Shown one piece after another: positions 17,106-25,956 of a stretch of 64,000 nt of DNA (within the stretch, counting starts at the first letter, position 1; each line of letters opens with the position of its first letter). The stretch spans positions 1 to 64,000 of the forward strand of contig JANSXZ010000008.1 of the NCBI GenBank assembly GCA_024742705.1. The letters are read 5' to 3'. Source of the stretch: Paracoccaceae bacterium. Lineage in GTDB: Bacteria > Pseudomonadota > Alphaproteobacteria > Rhodobacterales > Rhodobacteraceae. The position numbers were made by a program, and so were the translations under genes. Below the pieces are notes generated by a model that was not told where the DNA came from, ran no database searches, and saw only the letters and a program-made list of their open reading frames with translations.

Positions 17106-18356
17106 ATGGCGACACCTGGCGCAAATCTCACCATCGACGGCCAGAGACTGTGGGACAGTCTGATGCAGATGGCGCAGATCGGCCCCGGCGTGGCCGGCGG
17201 AAACAACCGCCAGACGCTGACGGATGCGGATGCGGAAGGCCGCGCGCTGTTCCAGAGCTGGTGCGAGGCGGCGGGCTGCACGATGGGCGTGGACCAGATG
17301 GGCAACATGTTCGCCCGCCGCGAAGGCTCCGATCCCGACGCGCTTCCGGTCTATGTGGGCAGCCATCTCGACACCCAGCCAACCGGCGGAAAATTCGACG
17401 GCGTCCTCGGCGTGCTGGGCGGGCTCGAGATCATCCGCAGCCTGAACGACATGAACATCCGCACGCGCCATCCCATCGTGGTGACGAATTTCACCAACGA
17501 GGAAGGCACCCGCTTTGCCCCGGCTATGCTGGCTTCGGGGGTCTTCGCGGGCATCCACACCCAGGACTGGGCCTATGCGCGCACCGACGCGCAAGGCAAG
17601 AGCTTTGGCGATGAACTGGACCGCATCGGCTGGCGCGGCGAGGAAGAGGTGGGCGCGCGCCAGATGCATGCGTTCTTCGAGTTGCACATCGAACAGGGTC
17701 CGATCCTGGAATCCGAAGGCCGCGACATCGGCGTGGTCACCCATGGCCAGGGCCTGAGTTGGATGCAGGTGACGCTGACCGGCAAGGACAGCCACACCGG
17801 ATCGACCCCGATGCCCATGCGCCGCAACGCCGCGCTGGGCATGGCGCGGGTTCTGGAAAAAGTCGAAGAGATCGCACTGAGCCACGCACCGCATGCGGTC
17901 GGCGCGGCAGGCCACATCGAGGTCTATCCGAACTCGCGAAACGTGATCCCGGGCCGCGCGGTCTTTACCGTCGACTTCCGCTCGCCCGACCTGAGCGTGA
18001 TCCAGGACATGGAGGCACGCCTGCAAACCGAAACCATGGCGATTTGCGATGCGATCGGTCTGGAAGCCGAATTCGAGAAGGTCGGCGGCTTCGATCCCGT
18101 CACCTTCGATGAAACCTGTGTTTCGGCCGTGCGCAACGCTGCCGAACGGCTGGGCCTGAGCCACATGAACCTGATTTCCGGCGCCGGGCACGACGCCTGC
18201 TGGATCAACCGCGTGGCACCCACGGCGATGGTCATGTGCCCCTGCGTCGACGGTCTCAGCCACAATGAGGCCGAGGAAATCAGCCCCGAATGGGCCGCCG
18301 CCGGAACCAACGTGTTGTTTCACGCTGTCGTCGAGACCGCCGGCATCCTGGAATGA
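17106..18356 (+). CDS. N-carbamoyl-beta-alanine amidohydrolase (beta-ureidopropionase), M20 type
   Basis: This enzyme releases ammonia and CO2 from N-carbamoyl-beta-alanine, the last step of reductive pyrimidine breakdown. The 416-residue protein belongs to the M20 hydantoinase/carbamoylase family. Zinc ligands and catalytic Glu are visible in GSHLDTQPTGGKFDG, FTNEEGTRFAPAM, ELHIEQGPILE and the late SGAGHDA. The dimer-domain substrate Arg region follows in VEVYPNSRNVIPG-like sequence. It starts the operon behind the RutR-type operator, and its stop overlaps the next ATG (18353-18356). Context with hydA and preTA favours this substrate over L-carbamoyl amino acids. Confidence 0.88.
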   Translation: MATPGANLTIDGQRLWDSLMQMAQIGPGVAGGNNRQTLTDADAEGRALFQSWCEAAGCTMGVDQMGNMFARREGSDPDALPVYVGSHLDTQPTGGKFDGVLGVLGGLEIIRSLNDMNIRTRHPIVVTNFTNEEGTRFAPAMLASGVFAGIHTQDWAYARTDAQGKSFGDELDRIGWRGEEEVGARQMHAFFELHIEQGPILESEGRDIGVVTHGQGLSWMQVTLTGKDSHTGSTPMPMRRNAALGMARVLEKVEEIALSHAPHAVGAAGHIEVYPNSRNVIPGRAVFTVDFRSPDLSVIQDMEARLQTETMAICDAIGLEAEFEKVGGFDPVTFDETCVSAVRNAAERLGLSHMNLISGAGHDACWINRVAPTAMVMCPCVDGLSHNEAEEISPEWAAAGTNVLFHAVVETAGILE

Positions 18357-18685
18357 ACCTGGGCGACCGGGGATTGGGGGTCATCGGGCCCGAGGAAATC
18401 GACGCCATGCTCGACCGCGAGATCGACGCCTTCGACACCAGCACCCCGGCCGATGCCGGCACGCTGGATGCGTTTCGCGCCGCGCGGCGCAAGCCGCGGC
18501 CGATCACGGTGAACTTCTCGGGTGGAATAACGCAGAAATGCTGGTCGGTGACGCGGCCAAACGGGGATTATCGCGTGGTTTACCTGCCGCTGGCAGGTTA
18601 TTTCTCGCTCTGCGTGGAATCGGATTTCGGCCCGCTCGACATCGGCGTGCATGGCCCGGCCATCGCCTGCTACGGGAGCGTGTGA
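18353..18685 (+). CDS. uncharacterised protein in the pyrimidine operon
   Basis: This 110-residue soluble protein has no signal or membrane helix. The N-terminal half is acidic and helical (GPEEIDAMLDREIDAFDTST); the C-terminal half is probably beta-rich (SVTRPNGDYRVVYLPLAGYFSLCVESDFGPLDIGVHGPAIA). It overlaps the amidohydrolase stop and the next start (ATGA and TGATG), so it is tightly coupled. No family was recognised. Its fixed place between the amidohydrolase and dihydropyrimidinase genes suggests an accessory role, but nothing in the sequence names it. Confidence 0.7.
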   Translation: MNLGDRGLGVIGPEEIDAMLDREIDAFDTSTPADAGTLDAFRAARRKPRPITVNFSGGITQKCWSVTRPNGDYRVVYLPLAGYFSLCVESDFGPLDIGVHGPAIACYGSV

Positions 18686-18867
18686 TGTCGCCGTGGCTGC
18701 GCGATGCGCTGTTTTTCGCGGCGGTCTACCTGGCGATCCAACTCGGTTTCGCCTGGTATGACGGCTTTCTCGATCCGCTGGCGCTGGTGGCGAATGTCGT
18801 GGCGGCCACGCTGATTTACGCCAGCCTGCTGGCGGTTTACAAACGGCTGAAGCAACGGGGAAAATGA
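18685..18867 (+). CDS. small two-helix membrane protein in the pyrimidine operon
   Basis: The product is 60 residues with two likely membrane helices (DALFFAAVYLAIQLGFAWYD and LALVANVVAATLIYASLLAVY) and a basic cytoplasmic tail (KRLKQRGK). The ATG overlaps the preceding stop by one base (TGATG), and the stop lies one base before the hydA start. No family was recognised. It may be a small inner-membrane component tied to uptake or to anchoring of pathway enzymes, which is speculation. Confidence 0.7.
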   Translation: MSPWLRDALFFAAVYLAIQLGFAWYDGFLDPLALVANVVAATLIYASLLAVYKRLKQRGK

Positions 18868-18868
18868 T

Positions 18869-20323
18869 ATGGCAACCATCATCAAGAACGGCACGGTCGT
18901 CACCGCCGACCTGACCTACAAGGCAGACGTGCGCATCGAGAACGGCGTGATCGTCGAAATCGGTCCCGACCTTTCCGGCGGCAAGGAACTGGATGCGACC
19001 GATTGCTATGTGATGCCCGGTGGCATCGATCCGCACACCCACCTGGAAATGCCGTTCATGGGCACATATTCCGCCGACGACTTCGAATCGGGCACCCGCG
19101 CCGCTTTGGCCGGCGGCACCACGATGGTGGTCGACTTTGCGCTGCCCAGCCCCGGACAGGGCCTGTTCGACGCGCTTCAGATGTGGGACAACAAGTCGAC
19201 GCGCGCCAATTGCGATTATTCCTTCCACATGGCGGTAACCTGGTGGGGCGAACAGGTCTTCAATGAAATGGAACAGGTGGTGCGCGACCGCGGCATCAAC
19301 ACCTTCAAGCATTTCATGGCCTACAAAGGCGCGCTCATGGTCAATGACGATGAGCTTTACGCCAGTTTCCAGCGCCTCGCCGAACTGGGCGGAATAGCGA
19401 TGGTGCATGCCGAAAACGGCGATGTCGTCGCCGAACTCAGCGCCAAGCTGCTGGCGCAGGGCAACACCGGCCCCGAGGCGCACGCCTATTCCCGTCCGCC
19501 GCAGGTGGAAGGCGAGGCGACGAACCGCGCAATCATGATTGCCGACATGGCCGGCGTGCCGCTCTATGTGGTGCATACCTCGTGCGAGGACAGCCACGAA
19601 GCGATCCGCCGCGCGCGGATGCAGGGCAAACGCGTCTGGGGCGAACCGCTGATCCAGCACCTGACGCTGGACGAAAGCGAATACTTCAATGCCGATTGGG
19701 ATCACGCGGCGCGGCGCGTCATGTCGCCGCCGTTCCGCAACAAGCTGCATCAGGACAGCCTCTGGGCAGGGTTGCAGGCCGGATCGCTGTCGGTCGTGGC
19801 AACCGATCACTGTGCCTTCACCACCGAGCAGAAACGCTATGGCGTCGGCGATTTCACCAAGATTCCCAACGGCACCGGCGGTCTCGAGGATCGGATGCCG
19901 ATGCTGTGGACCCACGGCGTCGCCACAGGGCGGCTTACGATGAACGAATTCGTCGCCGTCACCTCGACCAACATCGCCAAGATCCTGAACTGCTATCCCC
20001 GAAAGGGCGCTGTCCTGGTGGGCGCGGATGCCGATCTGGTGGTCTGGGATCCGCAAAAGGAAAAGACGATCACCGCGGCCAGCCAGCAATCCGCGATCGA
20101 CTACAACGTGTTCGAGGGCAAGATCGTGCGCGGCCTTCCGCGCTTTACCCTGACGCGCGGGCAGGTCGCGGTTCACGATGGGGAAATCCGCACCCAGGAA
20201 GGCCACGGGAAATTCGTCAAACGCCCCGGCAACGGCACGGTCAACCGGGCCCTGTCGGATTGGAAGGAACTGACCGCGCCGCGCCCCGTCGAACGCAGCG
20301 GCATCCCGGCGACCGGCGTCTGA
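18869..20323 (+). CDS. hydA: dihydropyrimidinase (D-hydantoinase)
   Basis: This enzyme opens dihydrouracil or dihydrothymine to the N-carbamoyl beta-amino acid. The 484-residue amidohydrolase has the binuclear zinc site: GIDPHTHLEMPF near residue 55-65, the carbamylated Lys in FKHFMAYKGAL near 150, VHAENGD near 180, VVHTSC near 235 and the catalytic Asp in VATDHCAF near 315. Length is normal. The gene follows the two small genes without a gap and lies 13 bases before the ABC ATPase. Together with preTA and the amidohydrolase it completes the reductive pathway. Confidence 0.94.
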   Translation: MATIIKNGTVVTADLTYKADVRIENGVIVEIGPDLSGGKELDATDCYVMPGGIDPHTHLEMPFMGTYSADDFESGTRAALAGGTTMVVDFALPSPGQGLFDALQMWDNKSTRANCDYSFHMAVTWWGEQVFNEMEQVVRDRGINTFKHFMAYKGALMVNDDELYASFQRLAELGGIAMVHAENGDVVAELSAKLLAQGNTGPEAHAYSRPPQVEGEATNRAIMIADMAGVPLYVVHTSCEDSHEAIRRARMQGKRVWGEPLIQHLTLDESEYFNADWDHAARRVMSPPFRNKLHQDSLWAGLQAGSLSVVATDHCAFTTEQKRYGVGDFTKIPNGTGGLEDRMPMLWTHGVATGRLTMNEFVAVTSTNIAKILNCYPRKGAVLVGADADLVVWDPQKEKTITAASQQSAIDYNVFEGKIVRGLPRFTLTRGQVAVHDGEIRTQEGHGKFVKRPGNGTVNRALSDWKELTAPRPVERSGIPATGV

Positions 20324-20336
20324 GGCCGGCGCCGAG

Positions 20337-21122
20337 ATGTCCGAGCAAACCGTGATCGAGGCGCGAAACCTCGATCTGACCTTCCAGACCAACGACGGCT
20401 CCGTCCAGGCACTGCGCGATGTGAACCTGACGATATCCAAAGGCGAATTCGTCAGCTTCATCGGCCCGTCCGGGTGCGGTAAAACCACCTTCCTGCGGGT
20501 GGTTGCGGCGCTTGAAAACCCTACCGGCGGCAGCATCGTCGTGAACGGCATGAGCCCGGAAGAAGCGCGTAAACAGCGCGCCTACGGCTATGTCTTCCAG
20601 GCGGCGGGCCTCTACCCGTGGCGCACCATCGCGGGCAACATCCAGTTGCCGCTTGAAATCATGGGGTTTTCACGGGCCGAACGCAAAGCCCGCGCGGAAC
20701 AGGTGCTGGATCTGGTGGATCTGAAAGGGTTCGGTGGCAAATACCCCTGGCAGCTGTCCGGCGGCATGCAGCAACGCGCCTCGATCGCGCGCGCGCTCAG
20801 CTTCGATGCCGACATCCTGTTGATGGACGAACCTTTCGGTGCACTGGACGAAATCGTGCGTGACCACCTCAACGAACAACTCCTGGCGCTCTGGGCACGC
20901 ACCAACAAGACGATCGGTTTCGTCACCCACTCTATCCCCGAAGCGGTCTATCTGAGCACCAAGATCGTGGTGATGAGCCCGCGGCCCGGGCGCATCACCG
21001 ACATCATCGAAAGCCCGCTGCCTCGGGAGCGCCCGCTTGAAATCCGTGAAACACAGGAATTCCTCAACATCGCGCACCGTGTGCGCGAAGGTCTGCGTGC
21101 CGGGCACGAGCCAGATGTCTGA
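20337..21122 (+). CDS. ABC transporter ATPase (nitrate/taurine/pyrimidine type)
   Basis: This 261-residue ATPase energises the importer encoded downstream. Motifs in order are Walker A GPSGCGKTTF, Q-loop FQAAGLYPW, signature LSGGMQQRASIARAL, Walker B ILLMDEPFGALDE and the H-loop FVTHSIPEAVYL. The subtype with the PRPGRI segment near residue 220 is typical of SsuB/TauB/ThiZ-like importers. Its stop overlaps a possible small ORF (21115-21381), and the permease follows after 255 bases that contain a long hairpin. Context suggests import of pyrimidines, hydantoins or related ureides. Confidence 0.9.
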   Translation: MSEQTVIEARNLDLTFQTNDGSVQALRDVNLTISKGEFVSFIGPSGCGKTTFLRVVAALENPTGGSIVVNGMSPEEARKQRAYGYVFQAAGLYPWRTIAGNIQLPLEIMGFSRAERKARAEQVLDLVDLKGFGGKYPWQLSGGMQQRASIARALSFDADILLMDEPFGALDEIVRDHLNEQLLALWARTNKTIGFVTHSIPEAVYLSTKIVVMSPRPGRITDIIESPLPRERPLEIRETQEFLNIAHRVREGLRAGHEPDV

Positions 21123-21381
21123 AAAGCCTATTAACCATTCCGGCGCGCCCGAATCCCGGCGCCGCGCCACGAGGCGAGACACCGGAACTGGCCGTCTTGA
21201 GGTTAAGGGCGCGGTCACCCCCTTCATCGTTCACGGCCATCGGCTCTCCAGCCTGTACCGCCCCTTCACTCTGGATCTGATTCCCTTCATTGTTCTTAAA
21301 ATACTCAAAGCGATCCGGTCTCGATCCGCGGGCGGGTTTGAGTATTTGTGGAACAATGAAGCTGGGGCCGGTGCGAAATGA
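21115..21381 (+). CDS. possible bridging ORF between ABC ATPase and permease
   Basis: An 88-codon frame starts with ATG overlapping the ATPase stop (ATGTCTGA) and ends overlapping the permease start (ATGA). The coupling geometry at both ends looks genuine. The second half reads straight through a hairpin repeat, and the residues there (LIPFIVLKILKAIRSRSAGGFEYLW) look non-native. It may be a permease N-terminal leader interrupted by the repeat, or a chance frame. No homology was recognised. Confidence 0.25.
   Translation: MSEKPINHSGAPESRRRATRRDTGTGRLEVKGAVTPFIVHGHRLSSLYRPFTLDLIPFIVLKILKAIRSRSAGGFEYLWNNEAGAGAK
21286..21360. repeat. long inverted repeat (24-base arms)
   Basis: The left arm 21286-21309 (TTCATTGTTCTTAAAATACT, then CAAA) and right arm 21337-21360 (TTTGAGTATTTGTGGAACAA, then TGAA) pair over 24 positions with about three mismatches around a 27-base loop. 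This AT-rich hairpin is unlike its GC-rich flanks. It sits inside a transporter operon, where it could lower downstream expression or be a small transposon-like repeat. Confidence 0.8.
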
Positions 21382-22298
21382 GGCGGGCGGCTGTTCCCGT
21401 GCTGGTTGTTCTGGGTGTTCTGGTCGCGTTCTGGTATGCTGTGGCTGTTCCCATGAACATCAAGGGTGTTTTGACCGAAGCGCAGCGTGCGGGGGTGGTT
21501 GTGGTACCTGAAAGCGGCGCGGATCGGCGCGCGGCTTCGGCCTGGCGGCTGGTGACCATGAACTTATCGGTGGTTCCGGATACCTGGGCGCAGGCGCGGC
21601 CGCGCCTGCCGGCGCCGCATCAGGTTGCAATCGAGCTTTGGGAGACCACGGCGCAAAAGAAGGTCACTTCGAAGCGCAGTCTGGTGTATCATGGATGGGT
21701 CACGCTGAGTGCAACGTTGCTGGGGTTTGCGATGGGCACTGGGCTAGGGATACTTTTGGCCATTGGTATCGTTCACAACCGGGTAATGGACATGAGCGTC
21801 ATGCCTTGGGCCATCGTGAGCCAGACGATCCCGATTATTGCGCTCGCACCCATGATTATCGTCGTGCTTTATTCCATCGGCATCCAGGGGGTTTTTCCAA
21901 AAGCCGTGATAAGCGCGTATCTGTCGTTTTTCCCGGTGGTTGTGGGTATGGTGAAGGGGTTGCGCAGCCCGGACGCGATGCAGCTCGATCTGTTGCGCAC
22001 CTACAATGCCAGCCAGGCACAGGGGTTCTGGAAGCTGCGGTTGCCGGCATCGATGCCCTACCTTTTTGCGTCTTTGAAAGTAGGCATCGCCGCGTCCCTG
22101 GTGGGGGCGATCGTGGGCGAATTGCCGACAGGCGCGGTGTCCGGGCTGGGTGCCCGGCTTCTGGCGGGCAGTTACTATGGACAGACCGTGCAGATATGGT
22201 CGGCCTTGTTCGCTGCGGCGATCCTTGCGGCGTGCCTCGTTGGAATTCTGGGGGTGCTCGAACGTATCGTGTTGCGGCGTATGGGAGGGCGGACATGA
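21378..22298 (+). CDS. ABC transporter permease, first subunit
   Basis: This 306-residue inner-membrane protein is of the SsuC/TauC (binding-protein-dependent) type. The N-terminal helix (VPVLVVLGVLVAFWYAVAV) is followed by a long periplasmic-side segment, and the core permease domain runs from about residue 110 with TLSATLLGFAMGTGLGILLA. The EAA-type loop contacting the ATPase reads YNASQAQGFWKLRLPASMPYL. It pairs with the second permease 31 bases downstream. The membrane-spanning long N-terminal loop (residues about 25-95) is unusual for this family. Confidence 0.88.
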   Translation: MRRAAVPVLVVLGVLVAFWYAVAVPMNIKGVLTEAQRAGVVVVPESGADRRAASAWRLVTMNLSVVPDTWAQARPRLPAPHQVAIELWETTAQKKVTSKRSLVYHGWVTLSATLLGFAMGTGLGILLAIGIVHNRVMDMSVMPWAIVSQTIPIIALAPMIIVVLYSIGIQGVFPKAVISAYLSFFPVVVGMVKGLRSPDAMQLDLLRTYNASQAQGFWKLRLPASMPYLFASLKVGIAASLVGAIVGELPTGAVSGLGARLLAGSYYGQTVQIWSALFAAAILAACLVGILGVLERIVLRRMGGRT

Positions 22299-22329
22299 TC
22301 TGGCGGCGTTTCTCGGGCAGGAGGGTGGC

Positions 22330-23175
22330 ATGAGCCTGGTTGCGCTTGCCCTGGCGATCTGGGCCGCGGGATGGGCGATGAATGTGCGCCTGGCGACCGG
22401 AGCCCATGCCGAAACGGCAGCCGTGCGCTTGGCGGTGCCGCTGATATTCGGCGTCACGGTCGTTCTGGTTTGGGAGTGTGTCGTGCGTGGATTGCAGGTA
22501 CCGCTGGTGATCCTGCCGACGCCGTCGATGATTGCGGCGCGCTTTGCCACCAGTTTGCCGATCCTCTGGGCGGATTTCGTGCAGACCTTCGTGAAGGGCG
22601 CGCTCAGCGGCTATGCCATCGGCTGCGGGGCGGCGCTGCTGGCCGCCGTCGCGGTGGACCGCAGCGATTTCCTGCGCCGGGGTCTTTTGCCGGTCGGCAA
22701 CTTCATTGCCGCGCTGCCGATCGTGGGAACGGCGCCGATTCTGGTGATGTGGTTCGGTTTCGATTGGCACAGCAAGGCGGCGGTCGTTGTGGTGATGGTG
22801 TTTTTCCCGATGCTGATCAACGCGGTTGCCGGCCTGCGCGAGACAACGGCGATGCAGCGCGACCTAATGCGTACCTATGCGGCCGGCTATTGGCAGGGTT
22901 TTTTCAAGCTGCGGCTGCCCGCCGCGATGCCTTTCATCTTCAACGGCTTGAAAATATCGACGACACTGGCTTTGATCGGAGCGATCGTTGCTGAATTTTT
23001 CGGCTCGCCAACGGTGGGGATGGGGTTTCGGATATCGACCTCGGTTGGGCAGCTTGCCTTGGACATGGTCTGGGCCGAGATTCTGGTCGCGGCTCTGGCC
23101 GGGAGCCTGTTTTACGGGGCTGTTGCCCTGATCGAACGGGGGGTGACCTTCTGGCACCCCTCGCAAAGAAAATGA
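22330..23175 (+). CDS. ABC transporter permease, second subunit
   Basis: This 281-residue inner-membrane permease of the same family starts at the ATG at 22330 (MSLVALALAIWAAGWAM), with GGAGGGTGG upstream as ribosome-binding site. About six or seven helices are expected. The ATPase-contact loop reads YAAGYWQGFFKLRLPAAMPFIF. Its close similarity in that loop to the upstream permease indicates a heterodimeric channel. It is followed 21 bases later by the binding protein gene, which has a strong AAGGAGAG site. Confidence 0.9.
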   Translation: MSLVALALAIWAAGWAMNVRLATGAHAETAAVRLAVPLIFGVTVVLVWECVVRGLQVPLVILPTPSMIAARFATSLPILWADFVQTFVKGALSGYAIGCGAALLAAVAVDRSDFLRRGLLPVGNFIAALPIVGTAPILVMWFGFDWHSKAAVVVVMVFFPMLINAVAGLRETTAMQRDLMRTYAAGYWQGFFKLRLPAAMPFIFNGLKISTTLALIGAIVAEFFGSPTVGMGFRISTSVGQLALDMVWAEILVAALAGSLFYGAVALIERGVTFWHPSQRK

Positions 23176-23196
23176 CTTCAACAAGGAGAGAGTGAG

Positions 23197-24198
23197 ATGA
23201 AAAATCTGCTGGCGGGCGCCGCCCTGGCGCTGGTTCTGGGGGCCGGGATGCCGGCATTTGCGGGTGGCCATGCCGACAACGAGGTCAAACTGCAACTGCA
23301 GTGGGTCACGCAGGCCCAGTTTGCCGGATATTATGTGGCCCTCGACAAGGGCTTCTACGAAGAGGAAGGGCTGAGCGTCACGATCCTTCCGGGTGGTCCG
23401 GATATTGCCCCGCCGCAGGTTCTGGCCGGGGGTGGCGCGGATGTGATGCTGAACTGGATGCCATCCGCTCTGGCGGCGCGTGAAAAGGGCCTGCCCGTGG
23501 TCAACATCGCCCAGCCTTTCAAATCGTCCGGTCTGATGCTGACGTGCTGGAAGGACACCGGGATCACCGGTCCGCAGGATTTCAAAGGCAAGACCATCGG
23601 CGTCTGGTTCTTCGGCAATGAATACCCGTTCCTGTCGTGGATGAGCCAGGAAGGCATTTCCACCGATGGTGGCGACGACGGCGTGACGGTTTTGAAGCAG
23701 GGGTTCAACGTGGATCCGCTGTTGCAGCGTCAGGCCGATTGCATTTCGACGATGACCTACAACGAATACGGTCAGGTGCTTGACGCGGGTGTCAGCGAGG
23801 ACGAGCTTGTGACCTTCAAGTACGAGGACATGGGCGTTGCCACCCTGGAAGACGGGATCTATGCGCTTGAGGCGAATCTGGAAGATCCGGCCTTTGTCGA
23901 AAAGATGGTCAAGTTTGTCCGCGCATCGATGAAGGGCTGGAAGTATGCCGAGGCGAACCCCGAGGAAGCCGCGGAAATCGTCCTGGACAACGATGCGACC
24001 GGTGCCCAGACCGAGGCGCACCAGAAGCGGATGATGGGCGAGATCGCCAAGCTGACCGCCGGATCGAACGGCGCGCTGGACCCGGCCGATTTCCAGCGTA
24101 CGGTCGACACGCTGCTGGCGGGGGGGTCGGACCCGGTGATCACGGCTGAACCGCAGGGCGCCTGGACCCATGCGATCACCGATGCGGCGCTGAACTGA
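23197..24198 (+). CDS. ABC transporter substrate-binding protein (NMT1/THI5-like)
   Basis: This 333-residue periplasmic protein has a Sec signal (LLAGAALALVLGAGMPAFAGG). The mature domain follows the NMT1/THI5 pattern: LQLQWVTQAQFAGYYVALDKGFYEEEGL, GGPDIAPPQVLAGGGADVMLNW, then FKGKTIGVWFFGNEY and DCISTMTYNEYGQVL. Members bind thiamine-pyrimidine precursors, riboflavin or other flat N-heterocycles. Placement in a pyrimidine degradation operon suggests a pyrimidine, dihydropyrimidine or hydantoin ligand. It is the last gene of the operon. Confidence 0.9.
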   Translation: MKNLLAGAALALVLGAGMPAFAGGHADNEVKLQLQWVTQAQFAGYYVALDKGFYEEEGLSVTILPGGPDIAPPQVLAGGGADVMLNWMPSALAAREKGLPVVNIAQPFKSSGLMLTCWKDTGITGPQDFKGKTIGVWFFGNEYPFLSWMSQEGISTDGGDDGVTVLKQGFNVDPLLQRQADCISTMTYNEYGQVLDAGVSEDELVTFKYEDMGVATLEDGIYALEANLEDPAFVEKMVKFVRASMKGWKYAEANPEEAAEIVLDNDATGAQTEAHQKRMMGEIAKLTAGSNGALDPADFQRTVDTLLAGGSDPVITAEPQGAWTHAITDAALN

Positions 24199-24316
24199 CC
24201 GGCGCCAATCCCGTTCTGGCGGCGCGCGTCCGGGCAACCGGGCGCGCGCGGTCGCACAAGCGACGGACGCCGCGCCGCTGGCGCGCGCGATCCTGGCAAT
24301 ACCGAGGACAGAGCCG

Positions 24317-25519
24317 ATGAGCGATGCCGCGACCCTGCGCAGCTTTGATCTGGCCGACCCGCCGGACGGCTTTGCCGACAATCCCTTTCCGGTCTACGAT
24401 GCGCTTCTGGCGCAGGCCCCGGTGCTGCGTCAGCCTGACGGTTCGGTCCTGCTGTGTCGCCACGCGGATCTTGAGACCGTCTACAAGGACACCGCGCGGT
24501 TCATCAGCGACAAGAAGGCTGCGTTTGCCCCCAAGTTCGGCATCGGCACGCCGCTTTATGAACACCACACCACCAGCCTGGTTTTTTCCGATCCGCCGCT
24601 GCACACCCGCGTGCGGCGCATCATGACCAGCGCGCTGACCCCGCGCGCGTTGCAAAGGATGGAACCGGGCCTGATCGCAACCGTCGATGCGTTGCTGGAT
24701 GCGATGCCCGGCGCGCCCTGTCTGATCGAGGATTTCGCCAGCGTGATCCCGATCCAGATCATCGGCAATCTGCTGGACGTTCCGCTCGACGAACGCGGGC
24801 CGCTGCGCGATTGGTCGCTGGCCATTCTGGGCGCGCTCGAACCGGCGTTGACACAGGCGCAACTGGCGCGGGGGCACGCGGCGGTCGAGGCGTTTCAGGC
24901 CTATCTGCGCGATCTCATTGCGCGTCGCCGTGCCAAGCCGGGCGATCCCGACACAGATGTGCTGACGCGGCTGATCGAAGGCGACGATGGCGGCCAGCTG
25001 AGCGAAAGCGAACTGATACACAACTGCATCTTCATCCTGAACGCAGGGCACGAGACCACCACCAATCTGATCGGCAACGGGCTGGCGCTGCTGCACGACC
25101 ACCCCGATCAAATGGCCCTGCTGCAGGAAAACCCCGAACTGATCGCCTCGGCGGTCGAGGAGATCCTGCGGTTCCGGTCGCCCAACCAGCTGGGCAACCG
25201 CGAGACCACGCAGACGGTGGAATTCGGCGGGCAGGTCATTGGCGCGGGCACCAACCTGCACCTGGTAATCGGCGCGGCAAACCGCGATCCGGCGGTTTTC
25301 GAGGCGCCGGCGCACTTCGACATCTCCCGCAAGCCGAACCGCCACCTGGCCTTTGCCGGCGGGCCACATGTCTGTGTCGGGCTGACGCTGGCGCGCATGG
25401 AAGGGCGTATCGCGCTTGCGCGGTTCCTCGCGCGCTATCCCGGCTACCGGCTGACCGCGCGCCAGCCCGGCGGCCGCCTGCGGTTTCGTGGATATGCGGC
25501 GCTGCATGCCCGGTTGTGA
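24317..25519 (+). CDS. cytochrome P450
   Basis: This 400-residue soluble bacterial P450 has the I-helix oxygen-activation motif AGHETTT (near residue 240), the ExxR motif in EEILRFRS (near 280), and the heme-binding loop FAGGPHVCVG with axial ligand Cys353. The early helix segment DPPLHTRVRRIM is also typical. No ferredoxin or reductase gene is adjacent, so electrons must come from elsewhere. The substrate is unknown. It is separated from the transporter operon by 118 bases and has its own start with GAGGACAGAG upstream. Confidence 0.92.
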   Translation: MSDAATLRSFDLADPPDGFADNPFPVYDALLAQAPVLRQPDGSVLLCRHADLETVYKDTARFISDKKAAFAPKFGIGTPLYEHHTTSLVFSDPPLHTRVRRIMTSALTPRALQRMEPGLIATVDALLDAMPGAPCLIEDFASVIPIQIIGNLLDVPLDERGPLRDWSLAILGALEPALTQAQLARGHAAVEAFQAYLRDLIARRRAKPGDPDTDVLTRLIEGDDGGQLSESELIHNCIFILNAGHETTTNLIGNGLALLHDHPDQMALLQENPELIASAVEEILRFRSPNQLGNRETTQTVEFGGQVIGAGTNLHLVIGAANRDPAVFEAPAHFDISRKPNRHLAFAGGPHVCVGLTLARMEGRIALARFLARYPGYRLTARQPGGRLRFRGYAALHARL

Positions 25520-25629
25520 CACGCGCGGCCTTCAATGCGCGCCGCCGCGGAAAAATGACTGGACAGCCGCGCCCGCGCAGAGGCATGATTTACAAGGCAA
25601 TTCAGTGGAAAAGCGAGACAGGTGAAAGC

Positions 25630-25914
25630 ATGACACGCATCAAGACAATGCTGGCCGGTGCCTTGGGTGCGGCGATGCTCAGCGCGGCGCCCGCAATGGC
25701 CTCCGAACCCAATATTTACCCCTATCAGACAAACGCCAATTATTGCCCGGCCGGTTATCAGCCGGTTTCGATTGCCGGTGTGATCTGTTGCGGTCAGCCG
25801 AACCGGTCCATCACTTATCAACAAGCGATGGCGCATCCCGTACCGCGTGTGTCGCACCGGGTGTACAGGCCGGTGCGGTCGGATTGTCCTGTGGGGGTGA
25901 AAGGCTGCCGTTGA
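25630..25914 (+). CDS. small exported cysteine-containing protein, unknown
   Basis: The product is 94 residues with a Sec signal (MLAGALGAAMLSAAPAMAS). The mature chain has five cysteines (NYCPAGY, VICCGQP, DCPVGVKGC) and several Tyr/Pro residues, which suggests a disulfide-stabilised periplasmic or secreted peptide. The ATG at 25630 has AGGTGAAAG upstream. No family was recognised. It sits between the P450 gene and a convergent cold-shock gene. Confidence 0.6.
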   Translation: MTRIKTMLAGALGAAMLSAAPAMASEPNIYPYQTNANYCPAGYQPVSIAGVICCGQPNRSITYQQAMAHPVPRVSHRVYRPVRSDCPVGVKGCR

Positions 25915-25956
25915 CCCCGGTTCGCGGCGCCCCGGCATCGCCAGGGCGCGACAGGG

